Assembly (NCBI RefSeq): GCF_000346465.2
Contig: NC_034010.1
Coordinates: forward strand, 25,315,791 to 25,379,790
DNA length: 64,000 nucleotides
Origin: Prunus persica
Lineage: Eukaryota; Streptophyta; Magnoliopsida; Rosales; Rosaceae
Direction of reading: 5' to 3'
Program-made: the position numbers and the translations under genes
The notes under the pieces: generated by a model
Seen by the model: the letters and a program-made list of their open reading frames with translations, nothing else
What the model was told of the DNA's origin: nothing
Databases searched by the model: none
In this document: positions 37,216-48,609 of the stretch, in pieces
Numbering within the stretch: the stretch's first letter is position 1
Layout of the letters: every line of letters begins with the position of its first letter

Positions 37216-40200
37216 ATGGGATCCAACGTGGAGCTGGTATGGCCAGAGGCAGAGGTATATTCGTCACGGGTGAACAACTGCTCACATGCAAATTCATCTC
37301 TAGCTGCAATTCGAGCGAAGTTGAGTGCGGAACAATTAGAACAATTCAAGACATCATGCTTTGGCCATCTTCTGAATATAGATAAGATTCAGTTTAGCGG
37401 ACAGATTGTGCATGGGGTTGTGTTGCGTAGAGTAGCGGGGCAGGGTGTGAAAGACTTGGATGGACTGAGTTTCTTATTAGGGTGTGACGTTGCTCAGTTC
37501 ACTCGTCAGGATTTCTGTTTGATCACAGGGCTTCGTTTTGGGGAAGTGCCTGAAGTTTCCAGTGGAGAGAGTAATGAAATCAGACTTCAGAAAAGATATT
37601 TTATAGACGAAGGAATTACATGCAATGCTTTAGAAGAAGCATTTGTGAGGTGCACAGAGGAAGATGACATCTACAAGCTAGCTCTTGTTTACTTTGCTGA
37701 GTTAGTGGTTTTGGGAAGGGACAGACATTTGAACATCAATCTAAATTACCTGACCCTTGTAGAGGACTTGGATGCGTTCAACAGGTATCCGTGGGGTTCG
37801 GTGTCCTTTGACAAAACCCAAGACAGTCTATTTTCTGCACCAACAAAGTATGTGAAAAGCTTGGAAAATGAAGAGGGAAGAGGGAAGGGGAAAAGTAAGG
37901 TAACGGGAACAAGCCGGAGAAATGAGAAGGGCAAGAAGGATAAGCATGGTGAAGCGCAAAGGAGTGGCTGGAGTTTTAAAGGTTTCACGTATGCTTTCCA
38001 GGTACATGGTAATAATGTTCATGTCAGTTATGTTTTGTTTTTCTTTAAAACATAAATAATGACTTTTGTCCTGTGAATTGTGTAGATTTGGGTATATGAA
38101 TTAATTCCAAGAATGGCGGACCTGAATTACTGCAAGGTTGTTGATCCGACTGCTGTCCCGCGTATTTTGCGATGGAGAACTACTACGTCTGTTCCAGAGA
38201 TGAGAAAGTTGAACAATTATTTTTTCCAGAGCAAAGAGGTTTGGATTGCAGCCCTTAGAACTATTGATAAGATTGAATGAAATTATGAAGTAGAATGATT
38301 TAATATGACTCTTGTCTGTATTCTGAAACAGTCAGTTCAGTTGCGGGCGCTATGTCCAAGTGAAGAGGAAATGAGACAGCCATATTGGAGTTGGCCACAG
38401 GATCGCCCTGCTGTTGTCTCGACAGAGTCAATTCCTTCTTCATGTGGTGATCTTGATGAGTTGAACAAGGTGGTAAGCTTGTTGAGGTCCGAGTTGTTTC
38501 AAGTAAAGTGGGAAAAAGACGTCCTTCACTTAAAGGTCATACGGATGGAAAAACTGTTGGACCAATGTTTAGGTCCTCAGTTTGAGCAGGAAGTAAGGAG
38601 GGACCTAGCTTTACTGAAACAGAGGACGAATCGTTGTGTCGTCTCACATCTATTTAAGGGATATGGGGAAATGGATGACATTCAATGGGATGAAGGGCCA
38701 AGTAACAGAAATGAGGGAGAGGAAAAGGAAGATGAAGGGATTGAAGGGGGTGAAGGGCCAAATAATAGAAATGAGGGAGCACATAAGGAAGAGGAGGGGA
38801 TTGACGGAGAGGAAAAGGAAGAGGAGGGGATTGAAGGAGGTGAAGGGCCAAGTAATAGAAATGAGGGAGAGGAAAAGGAAGAGGAGGGGATTGAAGGGGG
38901 TGAAGTGCAAGGAAAACCAAGTGAGGTAGATGAAGGGCAAAGGAAAAGAAGTGAAGGAGAGCAAGTGCAAGTAAAAAGTAGCAAAGGAGAGGAAGCCCAA
39001 AGACAGAGCAGTGAGGGAGAGGAAGTGAAAAGAAAAAGCAGTAAGGGAGAGAAACTGCAAAGGAAAAAAAGGGAGGGCAAGGAAGTGAAAACACAAACAA
39101 GTGAGGAAAAGGAAGTGCAAAGAAGATAATGAAGTTATGTTGCATGGGGGTGACACTGGCGAGAGCACGGAGGGGACACTGCTTGAGTTTACTGTCGGGG
39201 ACATTGATTTGGATGAACCTACAGCTGTGCTATCTCAGTTGAACGTGTGGTTGAATGATAAAGGTAAAGCTCTGGCACAAGGGGTCCAATTACGGAAAAG
39301 GAAGAGGATCATTCCTTTGTGGAAGATCGTTGAAGGCAGTGAATTGGTTCCAAAAACTGGGGCACAGACAACCGGACTGAAGATCTTAGACCCAATGAAG
39401 GCGATTCCGCATGATGATCTGGTGAAATTGCTGAAACTTTGTTGGGAATGGCGCCAGGACCCAAAGTAAGTCCCTTGCAATTATAAGATAGAAGCATGAC
39501 TGTATATAATTTTTTATATACAGTGTTCTAAAACTGTTTTATATTCATAGTTTGGTGATGCAATTTGGCAACGTGGAAGCTGAGATTGAATTCTTCGCTT
39601 CCCTCGTGAAAGCTGATGGTTGGCTGAAAGGAGATGTAAGTGTAATTGATTATGCATTTGTTTTAATGTACATACATTATGAGAATGACAAGAAAAACAT
39701 GTTGCAGCACATTGATTTGGGGTTGTATCTCATCCGGAAGCGACAACAACAATTGGAGACAGATTCGGTAGAAGTAGCGGACTGGACAACGACCGATGTT
39801 TTTTTTATGGTATGTCATCGGCCTTCACCAAGTGCCGTTAATAATTACACATTTTCCATACACACACTAGTGGAGGTGTTTAAGCATTGATTGTTTTGTA
39901 TTTCACAGAATCACATTCGTACTTGCTTTGCGGATAATAAAAGAAAAAAACAGCAGCTTGGGTGGAAAATCAGAAAAAGTTTACTAAACGTTGTAAATGG
40001 GAAGGTTCCTCCGTGTGGGTTGGATTGGCAGACCGTCTATAAGGTGTATACCCCATTTATGTTGACGAAGTACAAGCATTGGGTGGCTGTAATGATTGAT
40101 CTGGTATTGTGTGAAATCAAAGTGTACGATTCAAAGGTTTCACTAATTCCAGATGACATCGTAAAGGAAGAACTCGACCCGCTATCAATTACGCTTCCAA

Positions 40201-40555
40201 ATCTTCTCAACACCATCGACTTTTATGAAGAAGGTGTTTATGCAAACAATTGCAGCCGAGATTGGTGGTGTCCGTGGCCAATAGAGCGTGTGGATGTTCC
40301 ACAACAGTCTAATGAGTAAGCACAACTTGCAATTTAATTTTATTACTTTCAATTGTCAATTACGTTAGAATGTCATTAGTTTAATTGATCGAGTTCTTGT
40401 TTTGCTTCAGAGGCGATTGTGGCATGTTTGTGTTAAAGTACATTGAGCTTTTCAGCGCTAAGCTTCCGTTAACTACTTGCACCTCGCACAACATGCCTTT
40501 TTTTCGGTTGAAATTGGTTGCGGAGATAACAAGGGGAGATGCTTACTTCCCATGA
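37216..40555 (+). CDS. DUF1985 + Ulp1-like C48 protease carried by the MULE
   Basis: Six exons: 37216-38001, 38086-38238, 38332-39465, 39551-39809, 39909-40315 and 40411-40555. Exon 1 holds the DUF1985 region (FLLGCDVAQFTRQDFCLITG). Exon 2 has IWVYELIPRMADLNY and PRILRW. Exon 3 has a short helical stretch, then a Lys/Glu repeat region (38690-39125). Exons 5-6 hold the C48 peptidase with all expected residues: His in KHWVAVMID, Asp in VYDS, Gln in VPQQ and Cys in GDCGMFVLKY. Ulp1 enzymes cut SUMO from targets; DUF1985-Ulp fusions are typical of plant MULE cargo. One problem: exon 3 changes frame once between about 39030 and 39129, either a one-base indel in the repeat or an unseen small intron. 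Start chosen at the first ATG in the conserved exon. Confidence 0.85.
38690..39125 (+). repeat. Glu/Lys-rich coding repeat in the Ulp1-like gene
   Basis: Imperfect purine-rich units of about 30-60 bp encode GEEKEEEGIEGGEGPSNRNE-like and SKGEE-QRKSSEGEEVKRK-like repeats. The reverse strand shows long open frames here only because the repeat lacks stops. Confidence 0.85.
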
Positions 40556-41434
40556 TATTGGTTGAAGATGACAAATGGTACATGAGAAGGTTTTGGGAAT
40601 GTCCATTCTCAAACTAATGTAAATACACAATAGAGACGTACGGGTCCTTATCGAATTCTACCGCTAACTCCTTCATGACATTTACATGTTTGTTAACCAA
40701 ACTGCATTGAATTGGAATTTTAAGACAGCATATGTAAATTGGGATTTGAAGATGGCTTTTTAAGTGTATTACATCATTGCAAAGTGATATGTCATTGTTG
40801 ATGCAAGCCACCATTAATCGCAATGTGTTGCATCATAATAGGTGTCTAAACATGCGAAAGGTTTTCCGCAGCTCAGTAGCATCAAAGTAGAAACAAAGAC
40901 AATATACACAAAATCAACATACATATCACAAACGCACCGACAAGCAATACACACACAACAGACAAACAATATACACAAACTTGGCCTGCCATATACAGAG
41001 AATAGATATGCAATATACACACAGTAGACATGCAATATACACACAATACTCCCTTAACACACACAATAGACATGCCCTTGTCATTGTTGATGCAATATAC
41101 TTGGGAATGACAACCATAGGGAAGTCGTATTGAATAGGATATTAAACTTAACAGTTGTTCTTCGTACTAAAAGAAAGAATAAGGTTCGTTTCCCCCCTTC
41201 TTTCTTACTTGAGTGATACTTGTGGCCCCAATAAACATCCAAATGTGGGGCAATCATATTCCATATACATGCAGCAAACTGTCAATAAACCTTCAATAAA
41301 CATTCAATATCGTTTCTATAACATGCGAAATACATGCAGTTACCAAATATTACAAAATGAGTTTAGGGTCTCATTGGTGGTGCGTGCAACATGTCTTGTG
41401 CGGGAGAACTTTCACAATCTTTTAAACCGTGCAG
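40556..41434. other. Cargo spacer with ATACACACA repeats
   Basis: Non-coding spacer inside the MULE. From about 40905 to 41060 it has irregular repeats of AATATACACACA and AGACATGCAATATAC, which create chance frames on minus. Confidence 0.6.
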
Positions 41435-41831
41435 TTAAATGATCATTAAAAGAACAAATAAAATGACAATTGATACAACTAATAAAACTAATACCAAGTC
41501 CTTAATGGACTTCAGCATGTTCAGCACTCTAGCATCATACGTGTCATCTTGATGTTCTGCTTCAGCGGAGGTTACATCAACCCATTCGAATCCATTGCAA
41601 CTGGTGGCTCCCTAATTGCAGGCATCATATATGGAATATAATTCTGTCAGAGTTAGACATAGGTTTTTTTTCACCCACATACATATTCTTTAAATTAAAA
41701 CTTACATAGGAGGTTAGACACTTCCAGAATGGCTTCCCTCGATTTTTGTCTGATTTTGAAACCCGAAGCACCATTGTAGCTCCACAATACTGACACCTCT
41801 TTGTTTGAGCAGGAGATGAAGACGAAGACAT
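41435..41831 (-). CDS. GRF-type zinc finger protein with C-terminal membrane segment
   Basis: Two exons, 41831-41706 and 41611-41435, give 100 residues. The N-terminal half is a GRF zinc finger: CQYCGATMVLRVSKSDKNRG, KPFWKC, then across the junction TSYGATSCNGFEWVD. After an acidic linker and a short helix (RVLNMLKSIKDL) the protein ends in a hydrophobic run of about 19 residues, a likely tail anchor. It resembles the At4g04775-like family common in plant transposon-rich regions. GRF fingers in other proteins bind single-stranded nucleic acid. It lies inside the MULE on the strand opposite to its neighbours. Confidence 0.85.
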
Positions 41832-42317
41832 GTTGAATCTTCTCAGTTGTACCTCTTCTCACTCAGATCTTCTCACTGAAACCTCTTCGGACTCATACCT
41901 TCTCACTCGTAGTTGTCATTCATACCCCTTCACTCATAACCCTAAACTTGTCACTCAGCTCTCTCTCATCTCTGCCCAAATCGAGTTATATTTAATTTTT
42001 TGGGGATCATTTGGTGGGTTGGTCACGATGTCGACACCTGTACCGTCTGCATTGTGACATCTTTTAGCCCGAATTTTATTCATTTATTTATATTTCATTA
42101 AGGCAACTAGTTGGATACGAATCCGTCATTAGTAGTTCCATTTTAATAACATTACTAGGGGTAGTTGGGTATGGGAAAATGAAAAAGTATATGATGGGAC
42201 CTTCTGTCACTAGTCAGTAATCCATCACATTTGTATCAATGAATTTGATAGTGGGATAAACCCAAAAATGGCTATGCAAATAGCCATTTAATTAACTTTT
42301 TGACTGTCTGACTCTGT

Positions 42318-43310
42318 ATGCACCGTTATGACGTTTTCCCTTCTTTTGTCTTAAGTTTTAATTCACTGGGGTTCAGTTTCTTTCAAAATGGTCAACTTGG
42401 AAAGACCCCAACTGGAAATACCTTTTCAAAACACTATAAACAGAGGCTAAAACAAAACGTGTACCCCAAATATTATCATTTATCCCCTCTGCCACTCCTC
42501 AAATCGTTCCATTCCAAAAACTTTTCAATGAATTCGAAACACTTCACTACAGTCGGAGGAAAGAGAAGGAAGCATGTCCATTTCGATATGCCCGAAGCCT
42601 TCATCCCGGAGTCCGCTTGGTTTCAAGTCATGTTATACGTGGCAAAAGAATCATCGGAAGATCTCTTCCGTATGGCATCTGTGTGCCGATTGTTCCGAAC
42701 TTTGGCAAACATTCCACAAGTGTGGAACACCATTTCAATGGCAAAGTACCCATACGATCCTATCTGGTACCGTGCCAGACCTGCGGTCCAGCATTTCTTG
42801 CAACAATGCAGGGCTTGCGATAACCCTGAGTCCATATTTAGAGAAGTATTCGAAGGTTTTTTCAGGCACGGTAAGGTGGAAGCGTTGTATGGGATGCGCA
42901 TTGCAGCCACGGCAGGCCATATGGAAGCGGCATATGTAGTTGGACTACTTGGTATGTCCGGAATTGGTCAGTCAAAAGAGGATGCATTACAATTCTTGTG
43001 TTCTTTGAATCAACGTAACAACATTGATATGAAAGGAACCAGGGATGCTTTAACAGGAAGATGTCGCGGAGCATTTGTTGCAAGACATATCGTAGATATG
43101 TTTGACTATGGGAAGATTAAGTTCAATCGGTGCAGCGCTTGTAACAACAATGAATGGTATTTTGTTATTCCAGGGTGGCCTAGTGAAGACAAGATAAATC
43201 CTGCGTTTTGGACTTGCTGCAACCGATGCAAATGGCACCGTGAGAGTATTTTTTGGTGCAAAATCCTGCGTGAGTATTTTGTTGGACGGAATGACGTATT
43301 TTTGCATTAG
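42318..43310 (+). CDS. F-box-like protein (At1g67623/At2g35280 type)
   Basis: Intronless frame of 330 codons. The likely start is either 42318 or, more conserved in character, the ATG at 42528 (MNSKHFTTVGGKRRKH). An F-box-like segment follows: FIPESAWFQVMLYVAKES, DLFRMASVCRLFRTLANIPQ, VWNTISM. Next comes a helical repeat-like part (GKVEALYGMRIAATAGHMEA, YVVGLLGMSG), then a Cys-rich end with CSACNNNEW and CCNRCKWH, possibly a zinc site. F-box proteins recruit targets to SCF ubiquitin ligases; that activity is inferred. The gene is MULE cargo. Confidence 0.75.
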   Translation: MHRYDVFPSFVLSFNSLGFSFFQNGQLGKTPTGNTFSKHYKQRLKQNVYPKYYHLSPLPLLKSFHSKNFSMNSKHFTTVGGKRRKHVHFDMPEAFIPESAWFQVMLYVAKESSEDLFRMASVCRLFRTLANIPQVWNTISMAKYPYDPIWYRARPAVQHFLQQCRACDNPESIFREVFEGFFRHGKVEALYGMRIAATAGHMEAAYVVGLLGMSGIGQSKEDALQFLCSLNQRNNIDMKGTRDALTGRCRGAFVARHIVDMFDYGKIKFNRCSACNNNEWYFVIPGWPSEDKINPAFWTCCNRCKWHRESIFWCKILREYFVGRNDVFLH

Positions 43311-45730
43311 TTTTAGTACGAATTTACGGTTTTGATGCATTGTGGACTTGCTTCTCTTCACTTCTAGGTTGGCTGGCTACGTTATACCTATCTCAGTTTA
43401 AATGTTGTTCAAATGTTGGTATTTTGTCATAAACCGTTTTATATATAAATGTATAATATTTATTATATAGCGGAATGATTACTTACATCATAGACGGCTA
43501 GGAATGACATTTTACTGACACAGATATTTTGCTCACCGACCCCAATCTTCATATTTGGTAAACCAAAAGTCATGCATGGAGTAAATAGGTGTCTTTTCAC
43601 CAGTGCTTGGGAATGACATTTTCCCACTTAGCATATCCGAAAGGATTTGGTTACACGTGTCTTAACCTAGGGTGTTGAACAGTGAATGACGTAGACTATT
43701 TTTTTGTGTGGAAGGAGTACAATGGATGACTTGTATATTTCCATATTATGTTTCAAAACATCCCTTCAACCTAAAAAATAAAAAAATTAACAAATTGAAG
43801 AACAGAGAAACCGATGAGCACTACAAATGGCCTATTCGCACGGAAAATAAAATTGTTTTCAACAAGTTGGATGTGGTATAATTAACAAATGGACAGCCTA
43901 AAAAGTAATATCATAATAATTATAATAATTGTGGATAAATAATAATAAAATACTAATGTAGCATAACCATTAAACAGGGAATGCAGTAGGAAGATGAAAT
44001 CGCAATAAGTTCGTAGAAATTTTCGGATCGTTTTTCTAATTTTTGTGTATTTAGTTATGAATTTTCCAAGAAAAAAGGTAATAAAATAATAATTTAGGGT
44101 AAAATGGGAGGATGTGGCCATGTTCGGTAACGTACACTTGTGCAAGTAGTCAAAAGTGACGGGCTGAGATCGCGCCAGGTGTCATATTCTTGTTAATTTT
44201 GGATTCTTTTGTTAAAAAAATCTTTGAAACTAGGTAATAAATAGTAGGAAAATCGTAAAAATGGCCCAAAAATTACTCCGGCCTCCTTTTGACGTCCTAA
44301 AACTAGGAGAACCTATAAATCATTCGTCTCGTAATGAAATAATCCAAATTGTGTTACATAACTCACTTTTCTCTTAACCCTAAGTATTGATGTTTGTTAA
44401 CTTCAACTTGAATAACCTACTTCAACAAGCATCTCCCGTTAATGTTGGGAATTAATTTTACAAATGCGTAACAATGAATCGGAGAATTCAGCAACGGAGA
44501 TGGAGTGTCAATGAGTTCGTAGCAATTTTCGGATAATTTTTTTATTTTGTGTGTAATTAGTTCTGATTTTTGTAAGGAAAAGTAATAAAATAATAATTTA
44601 GGGTAAAATGGGAGGGTGTGGCCATGTTGACTGACGTACACTTGTGCAAGTAGTCATCAGTGACGGGCTGAGATCGCGCCAGGTGTCCTCTTGCTATTAT
44701 TTTGGCTTTTTTAGTGCAACAATCTGTGGACATAGGTAATAAATTCTACGAAAATCCAAAAAATGCCCGGAAAATGAGAAAATGAAAATTATTTGTACAT
44801 AACTCACTTTCCTCTTAACCCAAATTCACGTTAACACGTATATTTCGGATAATATTCGAAATATAATTTCTAATAATACAATATTTAGTTTCACTATATA
44901 CAATGATATGTTTTGTTATAATAATGTACATAAAAAATAATTGCACATGCTTTGAAGCCATCATTGCAACTACGCCTAGAGCTTTGAAGACGTCAGTTCG
45001 TATTCAATAAGTTGTCCACATGCAACTGCACCTAGAGTTTTCAACACGTCAGAGGTATTCAAGAAGTTGTCCACATGCAACTGCACCTTGAGTTATTAAC
45101 ACGTCACAGGTATTCAATAAGTTGTCCATTTGACGCCGCATTGGGAATCAGTAATATATTTTCAATCATGTCAAATCACATAAATAATGCCATACTTTTT
45201 CTCAATAACATCACACAAGTGAAGCAAGTTTAAAACCCTTAGTGAATATTTGTCCTAGTCTATATGAGTGATTATATAATCAGTTGCATAATATTTTTTT
45301 CACAGTATATGTTAACTTTGAGAGGGATTCCACAAACATAAAATATAAAGAAAGCAAGAAATAGTAGGAAATGAACCAGTACAAAACACAATATATAAAG
45401 TGTACATAATAATTCCATAACCTTGTCACAAACGCACTCACAAAAGCTTTTCCATAAACCTTGTCCTAACATATAATAAATAAAGGCAACATTGCATATG
45501 ATGCAACCATGTCCAAATCTGATAAGTGATCAAAAACAAATGGACATGGCAGCAACATATGGCTGAAGTAGATGGGCTCTTTGCATCTTCTGTTTTCGTA
45601 ATTAAAGACATCAAAATATTAAGGTTTAAATCTTCCATAGTAGTTAGCATCAAAATAGCTTTGAAGCAGAGTGTAATCAAAATTCCAATTCCACTTATTT
45701 GCCTCTGCTCAAACACGAGAACCAAAATGG
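43311..45730. other. Cargo spacer with direct repeats
   Basis: No gene recognised. It holds two direct copies of about 280 bp (43993-44276 and 44498-44778) sharing AATTTAGGGTAAAATGGGAG and GACGGGCTGAGATCGCGCC. It also holds a 55-bp tandem array at 45002-45126 (unit with AAGTTGTCCACATGCAACTG, two full copies plus partial ones). Confidence 0.7.
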
Positions 45731-46218
45731 TTACTTCCCTTGCTGAGTATATTTGGTGACGTCGGAAACGGTAATAGATGACCAATCAAACCCGGGTACG
45801 ACGAGTTTTGCATAGGATCGGAAGTAGTCGAATCCAGCTTGCATCACACGCTTCTTTGACTCCACTGCATTAGATGAGTTCTTGTATTTTTGAACAGCTA
45901 CACTCCGAAGTCGTTTGTGTCTACGCTTCATGCGCTGCAACTTCGCCCTATCCAGATTGGCCTGCCTTTTGTCATCTTCAATTTGGCCTTCCACAAATTC
46001 CAAACGTGCCCTTGCCTTTTGGATTTCATCACCAAGTTGAAGATGCCTGTCCTTCCAAAAAGCAACAACTTTTTCAGACTCAAAACTTCCAACAAAATGG
46101 TCATTCTGTCTAGCAATGTGACATTGCTTGTCTGGTGACTCACTTGCGTGTCGAAGCCGGTCTTTGTTTGGAGGGGTGTTTATTATGCTCACATCAAACT
46201 TGGTTGTGCTTATGCTCA
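45731..46218 (-). CDS. Coiled-coil protein 1 of the MULE cargo
   Basis: Intronless. From the ATG at 46218 the protein has about 162 residues: MSISTTKFDVSIINTPPNK, then a long charged helix (FWKDRHLQLGDEIQKARARL, EDDKRQANLDRAKLQRMKRR) predicted by eye to be a coiled coil, and a C-terminus GFDYFRSYAKLVVPGFDWSS. The frame is open further upstream to 46369, but only through a non-ATG codon. It is divergent from coiled-coil 2, with about 220-460 bp between starts. I do not recognise the family. Confidence 0.6.
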
Positions 46219-46441
46219 TTCTTTGGGGGGAATGAGTTTGTTTGCTTCTTCTGAGAGTATCGGTAGATGGAGGTGGAGGAGTGAGTTTTGTGTGGAACGA
46301 GATTTTATATGAAAGGGGTGATAGTAATACCAAGAAAAGGGTTCCCGCCAAAAAATATTTGGTTGACAAAGTAGAAATTATTTTTTGGTCTGATACAATC
46401 TAAGTTTAATCCTAACTAGTTTGGTTGAGTTAACTAAGTAG

Positions 46442-47257
46442 ATGTCACTTCCATTGACTTTGTTTCAACCAGTATCAGTGGTGTCAGGAGAGTGTGAGGT
46501 TGACATGCTTGAAAAGCAAAACCTGACACCTATTTTTAAAAAATTCCCGCCAAAAAGTACATATGTTGACTACACACAAGCTTTGGTATGTTGGTCTATA
46601 AACCTATGTTCCCTTTCTCAAACGAAATTGCATATGCAATCCTCATCCTCCCAAAACAAAGAGGATTATTCAAGCATGTCAACCTCTTCAGGCGCCAACA
46701 ACACAATCGAAGATGACAAATTGGAGTGGCAGGTTCTATTTCCACATTGTACTCGCCGACCCCTTCCTTTTTCAACATCATTTGGGAGTGAGGGGGACTC
46801 CGATGATCCATTACAGGCAATACATGCAGTCAGTGGCAAGCTGGATTATAATTCCAGACTGATCAATTCATGGCACGAGAAATGTGTTGAAGACGAGGCA
46901 ATTTTGGCTGATCTTAACATTAGGGTGAACAAAGCGTTATCCCAAAAGAACAAGTACTTGAAGCTGAGTCATAGCAGGAAGCTGAAAGCTGAGGAGTTGG
47001 ATACAGTAATGAATGATGAAATCAAAGGTTGTTTGATGAACCATATGCGATGCGAAGAGCACCATACTGAACTGGAGTTGGCATTCAACGAAGGATTCGA
47101 CAAATTCCGAGCATTTGCGGCAACTACTCATACAAGTTATGATTGGAACTATGTGTCCCCTGATGCTGTGAGAGAGATACTAGACGATGGGGGTGACATG
47201 AATGAGCATAAGCACGTCAAAGCTGCTTGGAAGAAGCCGACCGATACGACTAAGTGA
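46442..47257 (+). CDS. Coiled-coil protein 2 of the MULE cargo
   Basis: Intronless frame of 271 codons. The first 78 residues may be leader; the ATG at 46676 (MSTSSGANNTIEDDKLEW) is an alternative start giving about 193 residues. The middle is a charged helix (SWHEKCVEDEAILADLNIRV, SQKNKYLKLSHSRKLKAEEL). The C-terminus GFDKFRAFAATTHTSYDWNY, then SPDAVREIL, matches coiled-coil 1 in layout (GFDYFRSYA, DWSSITVSDV). So the two are probably distant paralogues. Function unknown. Confidence 0.6.
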   Translation: MSLPLTLFQPVSVVSGECEVDMLEKQNLTPIFKKFPPKSTYVDYTQALVCWSINLCSLSQTKLHMQSSSSQNKEDYSSMSTSSGANNTIEDDKLEWQVLFPHCTRRPLPFSTSFGSEGDSDDPLQAIHAVSGKLDYNSRLINSWHEKCVEDEAILADLNIRVNKALSQKNKYLKLSHSRKLKAEELDTVMNDEIKGCLMNHMRCEEHHTELELAFNEGFDKFRAFAATTHTSYDWNYVSPDAVREILDDGGDMNEHKHVKAAWKKPTDTTK

Positions 47258-48609
47258 TTGCGGCTACCGCTGTTCAGTTGGTTGAGGGTGACCGTGGTAT
47301 TGCACATATACTCCCTTAATGTCATTATCTAACTTAAAATAACACAAATATCAGTTTCATTTGCTTCATATATAATTATTGGGACTATGTATTGCAAGTC
47401 ATCATGTGTTATAATGTCTAACATTATATTTTGCAAATATGGAAATATTATTCAAGAAGCAGTCAATATCACAGAAAGCCGGGAATCAGTAAATGCTCCT
47501 TATCATGTCCATTTACATTAAAGAGCTGGAGTACTAATGTGTTCAAAAAAATCTGACACGTGAGTCATAAGTAACATAACATGTGCTATACATTGTTTAC
47601 TGAATGGTTTATGGTTTATTTATATATAATAAAATTCCAAATATTGCTGAAGATTTATTTCGTGTATATCACTAGGGATATGAGTGGCCATAAGCATGTG
47701 AGACCTGCTAAGAAGAAGCTGACGAGTACGACCCAGTGATTGTGGCTACCGTTGTTCAGTTGGTTGGGGAGATCGTGGTATTGCTATGAGGAAGCACATA
47801 ATATGTTTTGCAATCAAATGTTCTTTTGTGTGTGGAATTATGAGTATTTATGTAAGTTAGTGTACCCTTTAATATTTTTCACCTATGTATCGAAATGTAA
47901 TTAGCTGCAATGTTATGTTTTTTTTTTACCCGCTGGTTTCTATTTGCTCTGTTCCAACAAAGTGCTTCGAGTATCCTTCACTTACAAAAGTGTACAAAAT
48001 CGTGCCCCTAATAACCAGTCGGAAAAAGTGGCTGCTGCTGGAAATGATTACTGGTAATGGAAACAACAGCTGGCTGCTGTAATTGCTGCATTACCCTGAG
48101 GAATTGAAAAATGAATCTCTGTTAAAACAAATTTCACCCTAAACTGCCCATTTTACATGGTAAGAGTCATTGCTTCTTCACATAACTACAAATTTCAAAC
48201 TTGATCAAATGTCTATGAAAATTTATAAATAGGGAGAAGACGTAAAATTAACATGTCTCCAAATGTCTTGGAAGAATGAAACCAAGCAAATTTTCATTTC
48301 AATTACCAGTGGACATAGTAAGAGCTCATCGGTGGACATGAACAAAAACACAATAACATTCAAAAACTGAATCTATAAAACTTCACTTGATCATTAATCT
48401 TCATAACAACCACATTTCGTCTAATACAAATATCAATCATTCAGTTGGTCTGTGCATCCTGTCAAAATCGTCGAATAATGGGTCACTACGATGTATTGGA
48501 GTTGATTCGTCATTGTTCGACGGTGATGTCCTGCATAAACATCAAACACAAGCACATAAAAATTTTACCTTTTCATATTTTAGATATTATTACAAATAGT
48601 GGTAGCATC
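47258..48609. other. Cargo spacer with a duplicated 3' end
   Basis: About 47685-47785 repeats the 3' end of coiled-coil 2 (47195-47305): ATGAGTGGCCATAAGCA, then ACGAGTACGACCCAGTGATT and GGCTACCG(C/T)TGTTCAGTTGG. No other gene seen. Confidence 0.6.

Noticed and set aside
38650..39204. Long overlapping minus-strand frames (132-184 codons), rich in Ser, Leu, Phe and Pro
   Set aside because: They are the complement of the Glu/Lys repeat of the Ulp1-like gene, which lacks stops in all frames by composition.
40814..41117. Cys/Tyr/Val-rich minus-strand frames
   Set aside because: Generated by ATACACACA-type repeats; overlapping in several frames with no gene-like structure.
43993..45126. CRISPR-like or satellite array
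   Set aside because: Only two long direct repeats and a two-to-three unit 55-bp array, in a eukaryotic transposon; no regular spacers.
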